DNA from: Haemophilus parainfluenzae | GTDB lineage: Bacteria; Pseudomonadota; Gammaproteobacteria; Enterobacterales; Pasteurellaceae | DNA: 64,000 nt | NCBI RefSeq assembly: GCF_014931395.1 | Contig: NZ_CP063120.1 | Location: 2,029,501-2,093,500, forward strand | Direction: 5' to 3' | In this document: piece after piece, positions 20,441 through 29,679 of the stretch | Numbering within the stretch: the first letter of the stretch is position 1 | Layout of the letters: each line of letters begins with the position of its first letter | Position numbers and translations under genes: made by a program | Notes under the pieces: generated by a model | Database searches by the model: none | Seen by the model: only the letters and a program-made list of their open reading frames with translations | What the model was told of the DNA's origin: nothing

Positions 20441-21682
20441 TTAACCGTTTTTACGCTCTTCTTCGATACATACTGCCGCAGTAAATAGTACGTCAGTTGA
20501 AGAGTTAAGTGCTGTTTCTGTTGAGTCTTGTAAGATACCAATCACGAAACCTACACCAATCATTTGAGCAGCGATGTCATCATTAATACCGAATAAGCTA
20601 CAAGCTAATGGAATTAACAATAATGAGCCACCAGCAACACCAGAAGCGCCACACGCACAAAGCGCCGCAACAATACTTAATAACACCGCACTAACAAAAG
20701 AAACTTCAATACCTAATGTATGAACTGCTGCTAACGTTAATACGGTAATGGTAATTGCCGCACCCGCCATATTGATATTCGCACCCAATGGAATTGCCAC
20801 AGAATAGGTTTCTTCATCAAGATTTAAGCGTTTTGCTAATTCAATGTTTACAGGAATGTTTGCTGCAGAACTACGAGTAAAGAATGCCGTTACACCACTT
20901 TCACGCACACAAGTCCAAACTAATGGATATGGGTTACGACGAATTTTCCAATAAACGAGAATCGGATTAAGCACAAAGGCAGTAAATAGCATTGTACCGA
21001 TTAACACGAATAATAAGTGAACATATCCACCTAACGCAGATAAGCCTTTGTCAGATAATGTTTCAGCCACTAAACCGAATACACCGAAAGGTGCAAATGA
21101 AATAATCACGTGAACAATTTTAGAAATGCCTTCTGCAAAATCAGCCACAACCTGTTTAGTTGCATCTGATGCATGACGAAGGGCTAAACCTAAACCGATA
21201 GACCACGCTAAAACACCGATAAAGTTTGCTTTGAAAATTGCATTTAATGGGTTATCCACCACATTCAATACTAACGTTAACATGACTTGACCAACAGATT
21301 GAGGTGCTGAACTCGCATCCTCTTTTACTGCAAGAGCCACATCTGATGGGAATGCCATACTTGCAATTACTGCAGCCACAGCCGCTAAGAACGTACCCAA
21401 AAGATAAAGCATGACAATTTCTTTCATGTTACTTTTAGAGCCCACTTTCTTATTAGCGAGCGCAGCCATAACAAGGAAGAAAATCAAAATTGGTGCAACA
21501 GCACGCAATGCTTTAACAAAGATTTGACCGAGCACTCCAAAGCTAGATGCAAGATCAATACCTGCTGAATTTTTTACACTCTCATTCACCAAGGCAACAA
21601 GGATCCCGAGTACCAAACCAACGGCAATTCGTTTTACCAAATTACCTTGGAACAAAAAATGAAATAAACGTGTTGTATTCAT
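20441..21682 (-). CDS. sstT: Serine/threonine:sodium symporter SstT
   Basis: The protein is 413 aa (E. coli SstT 414) of the dicarboxylate/amino acid:cation symporter family, in the inner membrane. About eight hydrophobic segments are visible. The family's re-entrant loop reads [14 protein letters not shown] near residue 275, and the sodium-binding segment is [16 protein letters not shown]. It should import serine and threonine with sodium. Stop and start are flanked by a terminator and a long AT-rich promoter region shared with the divergent UmuD-like gene. Confidence 0.95.
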   Translation of the reverse strand: MNTTRLFHFLFQGNLVKRIAVGLVLGILVALVNESVKNSAGIDLASSFGVLGQIFVKALRAVAPILIFFLVMAALANKKVGSKSNMKEIVMLYLLGTFLAAVAAVIASMAFPSDVALAVKEDASSAPQSVGQVMLTLVLNVVDNPLNAIFKANFIGVLAWSIGLGLALRHASDATKQVVADFAEGISKIVHVIISFAPFGVFGLVAETLSDKGLSALGGYVHLLFVLIGTMLFTAFVLNPILVYWKIRRNPYPLVWTCVRESGVTAFFTRSSAANIPVNIELAKRLNLDEETYSVAIPLGANINMAGAAITITVLTLAAVHTLGIEVSFVSAVLLSIVAALCACGASGVAGGSLLLIPLACSLFGINDDIAAQMIGVGFVIGILQDSTETALNSSTDVLFTAAVCIEEERKNG

Positions 21683-21871
21683 AATAGTTTTAAATGAAGA
21701 TTGAGTTGAACTTCAGATCGTTACGATCCACCGAAACAAGATAAAGATAGCTCAAATTTTATTTAAAAGAAAATTTTTTCTTTATTATTTTGTTAAAAAA
21801 TTGAACTTTTTCAGTAAGGAATGAATTTTTTCTAAAATTTTCGCCTATAAAAAAATTTTTTCTATGCCCTA

Positions 21872-21901
21872 TTGACATACTGTATCTAATACCAGTATAT
21901 T
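21872..21901 (+). promoter_or_regulatory. SOS (LexA) box overlapping the promoter of the UmuD-like gene
   Basis: TTGACA (-35, 21872-21877), 18 bases, then TATATT (-10, 21896-21901). The spacer is filled by a near-perfect LexA box at 21878-21897: TACTGTAT on the left and a CCAGTA right half, with one mismatch to the CTGT-N8-ACAG core. A bound LexA would block RNA polymerase directly. Confidence 0.8.
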
Positions 21902-21955
21902 ACAACTGTATAAACAACCACTGATTAAAAACACACAAACTAAAAGGAACACAAG

Positions 21956-22405
21956 ATGATGAACTACGCAAATACAGTTGCACAAAATGATATGACGTTT
22001 TCTTATCATCCTATGCCATTTTTCAATGATGTTGAAAGCAAATCGACATTTAATAAAAAATTAGATCTCAACCTTTATTGCATCAAACGTCCACAACAAA
22101 CTTGTTTTATTCGTGTTACCAATCCGAATATGCTTGCTTGGGGGATTGAAATGGGCGATATGTTAGTGGTTGAAAAAAATGACAGCCTTTTCATTGGTGA
22201 TCTTGTGGTATTAGAAAAACAAGATGAATTTCATATTTATGAATTTGCCGGCGTAAGCGGTAATGAATTTGTATTCATGGCATTAGATTCTAAAGTGGAA
22301 AATATTAAAACAACACAATGGACAAACCTTCCGTTAGTTGGCACGGTGACGAATACTATCCATCAAATGAAACCAAGAAGAGACTTAATGAAATTTGCGG
22401 CTTAA
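21956..22405 (+). CDS. UmuD-like (S24 peptidase fold) SOS protein lacking the Ser/Lys dyad
   Basis: The protein is 149 aa; the ATG at 21956 or the one directly after it may be used (AAAGGAACACAAG upstream). It aligns by eye with E. coli UmuD from LDLNLYCIKRP onward, including WGIEMGDMLVVEK, GDLVVLEKQDEFHIYEF and VGTVTNTIHQMK. The catalytic serine of the GDSM motif is replaced by asparagine (N58 in TNPNM) and the catalytic lysine by tyrosine (Y95). The region holding the Cys-Gly self-cleavage site is shortened and has neither residue. It should therefore be unable to cleave itself. No umuC is adjacent. A role as a polymerase or LexA/RecA partner is only a guess. Confidence 0.75.
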   Translation: MMNYANTVAQNDMTFSYHPMPFFNDVESKSTFNKKLDLNLYCIKRPQQTCFIRVTNPNMLAWGIEMGDMLVVEKNDSLFIGDLVVLEKQDEFHIYEFAGVSGNEFVFMALDSKVENIKTTQWTNLPLVGTVTNTIHQMKPRRDLMKFAA

Positions 22406-22432
22406 GCCAATAATCAGATAATCTAAATAAAG

Positions 22433-22466
22433 AAAAAGTGCGGTTAAAATTAACCGCACTTTTTTA
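22433..22466. terminator. Bidirectional inverted-USS terminator
   Basis: AAAAAGTGCGGTTAA and its complement form a stem of about 14 bp with a 3-4 base loop, then TTTTTTATT. It serves the convergent UmuD-like and NlpC/P60 genes. Confidence 0.88.
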
Positions 22467-22483
22467 TTGAAATAAAATTGTCA

Positions 22484-23035
22484 TTACATCACACGACGAG
22501 ATTGTGTATAAGTTCTTGACCAATAATCTTCATCCAATGAACTAATTGTTACACCTTGACTTGTACTTGCATGCATAAATTGGTTATTACCAATATAAAC
22601 GCCAACATGATTGTTGCGACGGAAGAACACTAAATCACCTTTACGTAATTCATGTTTTTGGATTTGGCGACCTAAATAGCGTTGTTCTGAGGTTGAACGT
22701 GGAAGCTCCATGCCGTAAGCATCGAGAAAAGCAGTTTGCATAAATGCAGAGCAATCAATACCATGTTTTGAAGTGCCCCCCATTCTGTAACGAGTACCAA
22801 CCCATTCGTTATAAACTTGAGCAAGCGCTTTATCACCAATTAAACCTGATTTAGGACGGTTAGTTCTTAATTTAGGGTAAACGCCCCCTTTTTTCCCATC
22901 TAAACCAGCAATCAAACCCGTTAACTCAGCATCATCACTTTCACTAATCATGCCGTTTTGTGCCTGCCCCGAGTTGTTAGAGCAGGCTGTTGTCAAAACA
23001 GCCAAACCTACAATAATCAAAATCTTCTTTAACAT
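22484..23035 (-). CDS. NlpC/P60-family lipoprotein, MepS (Spr)-like peptidoglycan endopeptidase
   Basis: The protein is 183 aa. A lipoprotein signal ends in the lipobox LTTAC (C18). The NlpC/P60 domain carries catalytic C95 (GIDCSAFMQ), H143 (NNHVGVYIG) and H155 (FMHAST). It should sit on the inner face of the outer membrane and cut the D-Glu/mDap bond or the 4-3 cross-link, as MepS does during wall growth. MepS and NlpC are close relatives and I cannot choose between them by sequence. A CRP-like palindrome lies about 100 bases upstream. Confidence 0.85.
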   Translation of the reverse strand: MLKKILIIVGLAVLTTACSNNSGQAQNGMISESDDAELTGLIAGLDGKKGGVYPKLRTNRPKSGLIGDKALAQVYNEWVGTRYRMGGTSKHGIDCSAFMQTAFLDAYGMELPRSTSEQRYLGRQIQKHELRKGDLVFFRRNNHVGVYIGNNQFMHASTSQGVTISSLDEDYWSRTYTQSRRVM

Positions 23036-23127
23036 AGCTTTTAAATAATAAAAAAATATAAAAACAAAACTGCTCGGATTTTATCAAAAAGTCATTATGC
23101 CCGCCAGTTTTTATTGAATTTTTATGC

Positions 23128-23153
23128 AATTTTGTGAGTGAGATCTCAAAAAA
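23128..23153 (-). promoter_or_regulatory. Possible CRP site upstream of the NlpC/P60 gene
   Basis: TGTGA, six bases, TCTCA, with T- and A-rich flanks, matches the CRP consensus except for one core base. It lies about 95 bases before the lipoprotein start and next to the lpdA terminator. Confidence 0.35.
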
Positions 23154-23155
23154 AT

Positions 23156-23180
23156 AAGGACTACTCAATGAGTAGCCCTT
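23156..23180 (-). terminator. Terminator of the pdh operon (after lpdA)
   Basis: CTACTCA and GAGTAG, extended by AAGG/CCTT, form a stem followed on the minus strand by TTATTTTTTT. It lies 18 bases past the lpdA stop. Confidence 0.8.
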
Positions 23181-23197
23181 AAAAGGATTAGAATTGA

Positions 23198-24622
23198 TTA
23201 TTTTTTCTTCGCTTTTGCATTTGGAAGATCGGTAATTGAACCTTCAAATACTTCAGCCGCAAGACCTACAGATTCATGAAGTGTCGGGTGAGCATGAATC
23301 GTTAATGCGATATCTTCTGCATCACAACCCATTTCGATCGCAAGACCGATTTCACCTAATAATTCACCACCGTTAGCACCTACGATAGCCCCACCAAGTA
23401 CACGGTGAGTATCTTTATCGAAGATTAATTTGGTCATACCTTCTGCACATTCAGATGCAATCGCACGACCAGAAGCAGCCCAAGGGAATTTCGCGACTTC
23501 GTAATTTAAGCCTTCTTGTTTACATTCTTTCTCAGTTTTACCTACCCAAGCCACTTCTGGTTCAGTATAAGCAATAGAAGGAATGACTTTTGGATCGAAG
23601 TAATGTTTTTGTCCCGCAATCACTTCTGCTGCAACGTGACCTTCATGAACACCTTTGTGGGCTAACATTGGTTGACCAACGATATCACCGATTGCAAAGA
23701 TATGAGGAACATTGGTACGCATTTGTTTATCAACATGAATGAAACCACGCTCATCCACTTCAACGCCTGCTTTACCTGCCTCGATCAATTTACCGTTTGG
23801 TGTACGACCGATTGCCACTAACACTGCATCATAACGTTTAGTATCGTTACATGCTTTGCCTTCCATTGAAACATAGATACCATCGTCTTTTGCTTCAACT
23901 GCTGTCACTTTAGTTTCAAGCATTAACTTGAATTTTTTCTCTACTTGTTTGGTGTAGATTGCAACAACATCTTTATCTGCTGCTGGAATCACTTGATCAA
24001 ACATTTCAACGACTTCAACTTCAGAACCTAATGCATGATATACGGTACCCATCTCTAAACCGATGATACCACCACCCATGATTAACAGTTTTTTCGGTAC
24101 TTCTTTTAATTTAAGTGCATCCGTTGAATCCCAAACACGTGGATCTTCATGTGGAATGAATGGTAATTGAATTGGGCGAGAACCCGCTGCGATAATCGCA
24201 TTATCGAATTTGATTGTTGTTGGTTTACCATCACGATCACGTGCTACTAATGTATGTGGATCGGTAAACGCCGCTAAACCTTCAACAACGGTGACTTTAC
24301 GTTGTTTAGCCATGCCAGCAAGACCACCTGTTAATTTTGCTACAACTGCTTCTTTACCTGCGCGCACTTCATCTAAATCAATGCGAGGCTCAGCGAAATA
24401 CACACCGTTTTTGCTTGCGTGTTTTGCTTCTTCAATTACTTTAGCAACATGAAGTAATGCTTTAGAAGGGATACAACCTACGTTTAAACATACCCCACCT
24501 AATGTTGAATAACGTTCAACAAGTACTGTTTCTAAACCTAAGTCCGCACAACGGAATGCCGCTGAATAACCTGCAGGACCAGCACCAAGTACCACAACTT
24601 GGGTTTTAATTTCTTTACTCAT
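23198..24622 (-). CDS. lpdA: Dihydrolipoamide dehydrogenase (E3)
   Basis: It reoxidises the dihydrolipoyl groups of pyruvate and 2-oxoglutarate dehydrogenase with NAD+. The protein is 474 aa from the ATG at 24622, the same as E. coli Lpd; a 24-codon upstream extension is rejected because it runs through a USS and has no family similarity. The FAD motif GAGPAG lies near residue 15. The redox disulfide is in GGVCLNVGCIPS, the NAD motif is GGGIIGLEMG and the active-site base is in HAHPTLHE. It is the third gene of aceE-aceF-lpdA. Confidence 0.97.
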   Translation of the reverse strand: MSKEIKTQVVVLGAGPAGYSAAFRCADLGLETVLVERYSTLGGVCLNVGCIPSKALLHVAKVIEEAKHASKNGVYFAEPRIDLDEVRAGKEAVVAKLTGGLAGMAKQRKVTVVEGLAAFTDPHTLVARDRDGKPTTIKFDNAIIAAGSRPIQLPFIPHEDPRVWDSTDALKLKEVPKKLLIMGGGIIGLEMGTVYHALGSEVEVVEMFDQVIPAADKDVVAIYTKQVEKKFKLMLETKVTAVEAKDDGIYVSMEGKACNDTKRYDAVLVAIGRTPNGKLIEAGKAGVEVDERGFIHVDKQMRTNVPHIFAIGDIVGQPMLAHKGVHEGHVAAEVIAGQKHYFDPKVIPSIAYTEPEVAWVGKTEKECKQEGLNYEVAKFPWAASGRAIASECAEGMTKLIFDKDTHRVLGGAIVGANGGELLGEIGLAIEMGCDAEDIALTIHAHPTLHESVGLAAEVFEGSITDLPNAKAKKK

Positions 24623-24673
24623 TTTTACCTCGTAAAAACGTTCAAATTTTTGACCGCACTTGCAGTCCTTTCT

Positions 24674-24705
24674 GTAAGATGTGAGCCTAATCACTCACAT
24701 CTTAC
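24674..24705 (-). other. Intercistronic hairpin between aceF and lpdA
   Basis: GTAAGATGTGAG and CTCACATCTTAC form a perfect 12-bp stem with an 8-base loop. It starts 8 bases after the aceF stop codon. The minus-strand side has no T run, so RNA processing or stabilisation is more likely than termination. Confidence 0.7.
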
Positions 24706-24713
24706 CATGTTAA

Positions 24714-26618
24714 TTACATCACTAAGCGACGTAAGTCAGCTAATACGCCATTGATATAGCTTAAGAAACGAGCACCATCAGCACCATCGATCACACGGTG
24801 GTCGAAAGATAATGATAATGGAAGCATTAAGCGTGGCTCAAATTCTTTACCATTCCAAACCGGTTGCATTTCTGATTTAGATACACCTAAAATTGCCACT
24901 TCAGGTGCATTTACGATTGGCGTAAAGTGAGTTGTACCAATACCGCCTAAGCTTGAAATAGTGAAACAACCACCTTGCATATCAGAACCTGAAAGTTTAC
25001 CGTCACGTGCTTTTTTGGAGACTTCCATTAATTCACGAGAAAGTTCGATAATACCTTTTTTGTTCACATTTTTAAATACAGGTACAACAAGGCCGTTTGG
25101 TGTATCTACCGCTACGCCAATGTTGATGTATTTTTTAAGTGTTAATTTTTGACCGTCTTCAGAGATAGAGCTATTGAAACGTGGGAACGCTTCTAATGCT
25201 TTCGCTACCGCTTTCATAATGAACACAACAGGTGTAATTTTCACATCCAATTTTTGTTTTTCAACAATCTTGTTCTGTTCTTTACGGAATGCTTCTAAAT
25301 CTGTGATATCTGTGCGATCGAAGTGAGTAACATGTGGAATCATTACCCAGTTACGATGTAAGTTTGCACCAGAGATTTTGTTGATACGGCTTAATTCAAC
25401 TTCTTCTACTTCACCAAATTTGCTGAAGTCAACTTTCGGCCATGGTAATAAGCCTAAGCCTGCGCCATTTGCCACACCATTACCTGCGGCTGCAGAAGAA
25501 ACCGTGCCGGTTTCAAATGCTTTAACAGCGGTTTTCACGTAAGCTTGGATATCTTCTTTTACTACGCGACCTTTACGACCCGTACCTTTTACGCGATCAA
25601 GGTTGATACCGTATTCACGTGCTAAACGGCGAATCACTGGAGTTGCGTGTGCATAGCCAGCGCTTGCTACAACTTGTTCTTGGCTTAAGCCAGATACATT
25701 ACCTGATTGTGCTGCCGGCGCTGCTGCAGGTGCTGCTTGAGGCGCTGGAGCTGCCGCTACAGGAGCCGCTGCAGGAGCAGGTGCTGCACCCACCACTTCA
25801 AATTTCATAATTAATGAACCAGTTGAAACTTTATCACCTGATTTCACTAAAATTTCTTTTACCACACCCGCGAATGGAGCTGGTACTTCCATTGAGGCTT
25901 TATCGCCTTCAACGGTAATTAAAGATTGCTCTTCAGAAACGCTGTCGCCAACTGCAACCATGATTTCAGTTACGTTAACTTCATCACCACCAATATCAGG
26001 TACATTCACTTCTTTAATGGCTGAAGCTGTTGGTGTTGGTGCTGCTGCAGGTGCTGCCGCCTGTTGAGCTGGCGCTGCGGCTGGTGCTGCACCCGCCACT
26101 TCAAATTTCATGATTAATTTGCCTGTAACAACTTTATCGCCTACGTTGATTAAAATTTCTTTTACCACGCCAGCAACAGGAGCAGGTACTTCCATTGACG
26201 CTTTATCACCTTCAACATTGATGATTGATTGATCAACTTCAACAGTATCACCAACTTTCACCATAATATCTGTTACGTTTACTTCGTCTGAGCCGATATC
26301 GGGTACATTAACTTCAACTACACTTGCAGCTGCTGGTGCGGCTGCCGGCGCTGGTGCTGCAGCGGCTGGAGCAGGTGCTGCCGCCTCCGCTGACTCTAAA
26401 ACAAGCATTGGTGTGCCAGTTGTGACTTTATCACCCACTTTCACTAATACTTCTTTTACCACACCGGCTTCTGGTGCGGGTACTTCCATTGAGGCTTTAT
26501 CACCTTCAACATTGATAATACTTTGATCAGCGGTAATGGTATCACCTACTTTCACCATCACTTCTGTTACGGTAACTTCATCACTACCGATATCAGGAAT
26601 TTGAATTTGTTTTGACAT
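24714..26618 (-). CDS. aceF: Dihydrolipoyllysine acetyltransferase, pyruvate dehydrogenase E2
   Basis: It transfers acetyl groups from E1 to CoA and forms the core of the complex. The protein is 634 aa. Three lipoyl domains each carry the lipoylation motif GDKASME (near residues 40, 140 and 243). They are joined by Ala/Pro-rich linkers. An E3-binding domain follows ([27 protein letters not shown]). The catalytic domain ends with [18 protein letters not shown]. Three lipoyl domains is also the E. coli number. The strongly repetitive linker DNA is intact. Hairpins flank it on both sides in the mRNA. Confidence 0.97.
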   Translation of the reverse strand: MSKQIQIPDIGSDEVTVTEVMVKVGDTITADQSIINVEGDKASMEVPAPEAGVVKEVLVKVGDKVTTGTPMLVLESAEAAAPAPAAAAPAPAAAPAAASVVEVNVPDIGSDEVNVTDIMVKVGDTVEVDQSIINVEGDKASMEVPAPVAGVVKEILINVGDKVVTGKLIMKFEVAGAAPAAAPAQQAAAPAAAPTPTASAIKEVNVPDIGGDEVNVTEIMVAVGDSVSEEQSLITVEGDKASMEVPAPFAGVVKEILVKSGDKVSTGSLIMKFEVVGAAPAPAAAPVAAAPAPQAAPAAAPAAQSGNVSGLSQEQVVASAGYAHATPVIRRLAREYGINLDRVKGTGRKGRVVKEDIQAYVKTAVKAFETGTVSSAAAGNGVANGAGLGLLPWPKVDFSKFGEVEEVELSRINKISGANLHRNWVMIPHVTHFDRTDITDLEAFRKEQNKIVEKQKLDVKITPVVFIMKAVAKALEAFPRFNSSISEDGQKLTLKKYINIGVAVDTPNGLVVPVFKNVNKKGIIELSRELMEVSKKARDGKLSGSDMQGGCFTISSLGGIGTTHFTPIVNAPEVAILGVSKSEMQPVWNGKEFEPRLMLPLSLSFDHRVIDGADGARFLSYINGVLADLRRLVM

Positions 26619-26673
26619 GTTATCTTACCTTTAAAAAACGCAGTTAAAATCAACCGCACTTTATTTGTAGATG

Positions 26674-26698
26674 ATCCTGTGCGTTTTTCGCACAGGAT
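26674..26698 (-). other. Intercistronic hairpin between aceE and aceF
   Basis: ATCCTGTGCG and CGCACAGGAT form a perfect 10-bp stem with a T5 loop. It starts 7 bases after the aceE stop. On the minus strand the downstream side is CATCTACAAA, with no T run, so readthrough into aceF is expected. Confidence 0.7.
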
Positions 26699-26705
26699 GT
26701 TTTTA

Positions 26706-29372
26706 TTAAGCGTAAAGCGGGTTTAAAACTTCAGTTTTTAAACCAAATTTCGCGATTGCATCAGCCACCACTTTCGCATCAAATTTGCCTTGTTTTGCAA
26801 GCTCATGTAATGCTGCAACCACAACATAACGCGCATCCACTTCGAAGTGTTCACGTAAGTTTGCACGGCTGTCTGAACGACCGAAACCATCGGTACCTAA
26901 TACGTGATAGCTTTGTGCAGGAATAAATGCACGAACTTGTTCTGCGAATAATTTCATGTAGTCAGTTGCCGCAACAGCCGGTGCATCATTCATGACTTGT
27001 GCAATGTAAGGTACACGTTGTTTTTCAGTTGGATGTAACATATTCCAACGTACAGCATCTGCACCTTCACGAGCGACTTCAGTGAATGAAGGCACGCTAT
27101 AAACATCTGAGCTTACACCATATTCATTTGCAAGGATTTGTGCTGCTTCACGAACATGACGGAAGATCGCACCAGAACCTAATAATTGAACATGACCTTT
27201 GTTGCCTTTCGCTTCAACGGTTTCAAATTTATAAAGACCTTTACGAATACCTTCTTCTGCACCTTTTGGCATTGCTGGTTGTTCATAAGTTTCGTTTAAT
27301 GTGGTGATGTAGTAGAACACATCTTCTTGTTTTTCACCGTACATACGGTTGATACCGTCTTGTAGGATAACTGCCACTTCATAAACATAAGCTGGGTCAT
27401 AAGACACACAGTTAGGAATAACAAGAGATTGAATATGGCTATGACCATCTTCGTGTTGTAAGCCTTCACCATTTAATGTTGTACGGCCAGAAGTACCACC
27501 GATCATGAAACCACGCGCTAATTGGTCACCTGCTGCCCACATTAAGTCACCCACACGTTGGAAACCAAACATTGAGTAGTAGATGAAGAATGGAATCATT
27601 GGCAGGTTATTGACAGAGTATGAGTTTGCTGCCGCTAACCAAGATGATGCAGCACCTAATTCATTGATCCCTTCTTGTAATACTTGACCATCTTTCGCTT
27701 CACGGTAGTAAGCCACTAAGTCACGGTCAGAAGGCACATAGTTTTGACCATGTGGGTTGTAAATACCGATTTGACGGAATAAACCTTCCATACCGAAAGT
27801 ACGCGCTTCGTCAGCAACAATTGGCACAATTTGTTTACCAATATTTTTATCTTTCAATAAGGTATTTAAGAAACGTACAAATGCCATTGTAGTTGAAATA
27901 GGACGAGCTTGAGCTTCCAATAATGGGGCAAATTCTTCTAAAGATGGCACTTTAAATTCAGTGGTGAATTTTGGTAAACGTTTTGGTAAGTAACCGTTTA
28001 ACGCTTTACGTCTGCCGTGAAGATAATTGTACTCTTCCGAACCTTCTGGGAAGGTGATATACGGATAGTTAGGGATATCTTCATCTTTAATATCTAGGTG
28101 GAAATGATCACGGAAGTATTTAAGACTTTCGATCGACATTTTTTTAGATTGGTGAGCAGTATTTTTACTTTCTGCTTCAGGAATTTTATAACCTTTAACC
28201 ATGTGTGCAAGGATTACTACAGGTTTACCTGCTGTTTGCGCTTTATGGAATGCCGCATAAAGTTTTTCAGAATCGTGACCACCACGTCTTAATGCCCAGA
28301 TTTCATCATCTGTCATATCCGCTACTAATGCAGCAGTTTCTGGATAACGACCAAAGAAGTGTTCACGAACATAAGCACCATCTTTAGATTTGAAGGTTAA
28401 ATAGTCGCCATCAAGCACTTCCATCATCAATTGAGTTAACTTACCTGAGGTGTCTTTGGCAAATAATTTGTCCCAGTTAGAGCCCCACATGACTTTGATC
28501 ACTTCCCAACCAGCACCAGCAAATAAACCTTCTAATTCTTGAACGATTTTACCGTTACCCGTTACAGGGCCATCTAAACGTTGCAAGTTACAGCTTACAA
28601 CGAAGATTAAGTTATCTAAGCCTTCACGTGCTGCGAAGGTTAAATCACCTTTTGCTTCGATTTCATCCATCTCACCGTCACCAAGGAAAGCATACACTTT
28701 TTGATCTTTGGTGTCTTTTAAGCCACGGTTATCTAAGTATTTTAAGAAACGAGCAGTACGGATTGCATTTACTGGACCTAAACCCATAGATACGGTCGAG
28801 AATTGCCAGAATTCAGGCATTAATTTCGGGTGAGGATAAGAAGAAAGACCTTTACCCGGTTCACATTCCTGACGGAAGTTATTCATTTGTTCTTCAGTAA
28901 TACGGCCTTCAACAAATGCACGCGCATACATACCTGGCGCGGCATGGCCTTGGAAGAAGACTAAGTCACCGCCGTTTTTATCTGTAGCAGCTTTGAAGAA
29001 GTGGTTAAAACAGACTTCATACATGCTTGCTGCAGATTGATAAGTTGAAATGTGACCTCCTAATTCAAGATCTTTTTTCTGACCACGTAATACCGCCATG
29101 ATCGCATTCCAACGTACAGCACTACGAATACGACGCTCAATAGCTTTATCACCTGGGTATGCTGGCTGTTCAGAAACAGGGATGGTATTAACATAAGGGG
29201 TTGTTACGCCACCTTTTGCAATGTTCACACCACCATTACGTGCCTGATCAATCACTTGATTGATGATGTAATGCGCACGCTCTGCGCCTTCAGCACGAAT
29301 TAATGAATCAACAGCTGACAACCAATCCTGTGTTTCAATTGGGTCAATATCGTTTACTAAGGTATCTGACAT
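26706..29372 (-). CDS. aceE: Pyruvate dehydrogenase E1 component
   Basis: This is the thiamine-diphosphate-dependent decarboxylase of the pyruvate dehydrogenase complex, homodimeric type. The protein is 888 aa (E. coli 887). The ThDP-binding motif begins GDGEMDEIEAKG near residue 230 and ends in NLQRLDG. The N-terminal E2-binding segment (DIDPIETQDWLSAVDSLIRAEG) and C-terminal HVLGTDGFGRSDSR are canonical. It is the first gene of the operon. No pdhR gene lies upstream, but a GntR-type inverted repeat lies 32-50 bases before the start. Confidence 0.98.
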   Translation of the reverse strand: MSDTLVNDIDPIETQDWLSAVDSLIRAEGAERAHYIINQVIDQARNGGVNIAKGGVTTPYVNTIPVSEQPAYPGDKAIERRIRSAVRWNAIMAVLRGQKKDLELGGHISTYQSAASMYEVCFNHFFKAATDKNGGDLVFFQGHAAPGMYARAFVEGRITEEQMNNFRQECEPGKGLSSYPHPKLMPEFWQFSTVSMGLGPVNAIRTARFLKYLDNRGLKDTKDQKVYAFLGDGEMDEIEAKGDLTFAAREGLDNLIFVVSCNLQRLDGPVTGNGKIVQELEGLFAGAGWEVIKVMWGSNWDKLFAKDTSGKLTQLMMEVLDGDYLTFKSKDGAYVREHFFGRYPETAALVADMTDDEIWALRRGGHDSEKLYAAFHKAQTAGKPVVILAHMVKGYKIPEAESKNTAHQSKKMSIESLKYFRDHFHLDIKDEDIPNYPYITFPEGSEEYNYLHGRRKALNGYLPKRLPKFTTEFKVPSLEEFAPLLEAQARPISTTMAFVRFLNTLLKDKNIGKQIVPIVADEARTFGMEGLFRQIGIYNPHGQNYVPSDRDLVAYYREAKDGQVLQEGINELGAASSWLAAANSYSVNNLPMIPFFIYYSMFGFQRVGDLMWAAGDQLARGFMIGGTSGRTTLNGEGLQHEDGHSHIQSLVIPNCVSYDPAYVYEVAVILQDGINRMYGEKQEDVFYYITTLNETYEQPAMPKGAEEGIRKGLYKFETVEAKGNKGHVQLLGSGAIFRHVREAAQILANEYGVSSDVYSVPSFTEVAREGADAVRWNMLHPTEKQRVPYIAQVMNDAPAVAATDYMKLFAEQVRAFIPAQSYHVLGTDGFGRSDSRANLREHFEVDARYVVVAALHELAKQGKFDAKVVADAIAKFGLKTEVLNPLYA

Positions 29373-29679
29373 AGTCTTTCCTTATTTTACTGAGTGAAAA
29401 TGAAGTTTGGTTATGACCAAACACGAAAATCAAGCTTGTTAATCTATGTTACAAACATTTAACAAATCTTGTAAATTTTAGAAGATTTTTTGCAAGAAAG
29501 ATAGTAGATTTTCACTGTTCTCACGCATTTCTTCGTGTTATTGCAATACTCTTCACTAAAAGTGCGGTCATTTTTAAAGGATTTTTGAGCTTAAATTAAA
29601 CTATACTTTATATATTGCATTTCTTACCCGCTTTGATCTAAAGTGTTCGCATGCTTTTGAGCTTTTTAGAGGACAAAAT
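29373..29679. other. Intergenic region between divergent aceE and mgsA
   Basis: This 307-base region holds the promoters of both genes. Besides the inverted repeat at 29405-29422 it has a GTTAA-type direct repeat around 29440-29465 on the minus strand, loosely like ArcA sites. It also has one USS near 29560 and a TATACT hexamer before mgsA. I see no RNA gene or small ORF in it. Confidence 0.5.
29405..29422 (-). promoter_or_regulatory. TTGGT/ACCAA inverted repeat in the aceE leader (PdhR-like operator)
   Basis: GTTTGGT and ACCAAAC are perfect inverted repeats around TATG. They resemble the E. coli PdhR operator (TTGGT-N3-ACCAA), but the spacer is one base longer. The position, 32-50 bases before aceE, suits a repressor. 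The element could also be only an RNA hairpin. Confidence 0.45.

Noticed and set aside
21896-21925. A second SOS box just downstream of the first
   Set aside because: A left half CTGTATAA is present, but the right half (CCAC) is too far from CAG.
24623-24694. N-terminal extension of lpdA
   Set aside because: It runs through a USS and a hairpin region and has no similarity to the conserved Lpd start, which lies at 24622.
25700-26400. Ala/Pro-rich repeats in aceF as a CRISPR or tandem array
   Set aside because: They are the linkers and three homologous lipoyl domains of E2, at irregular protein-coding spacing.
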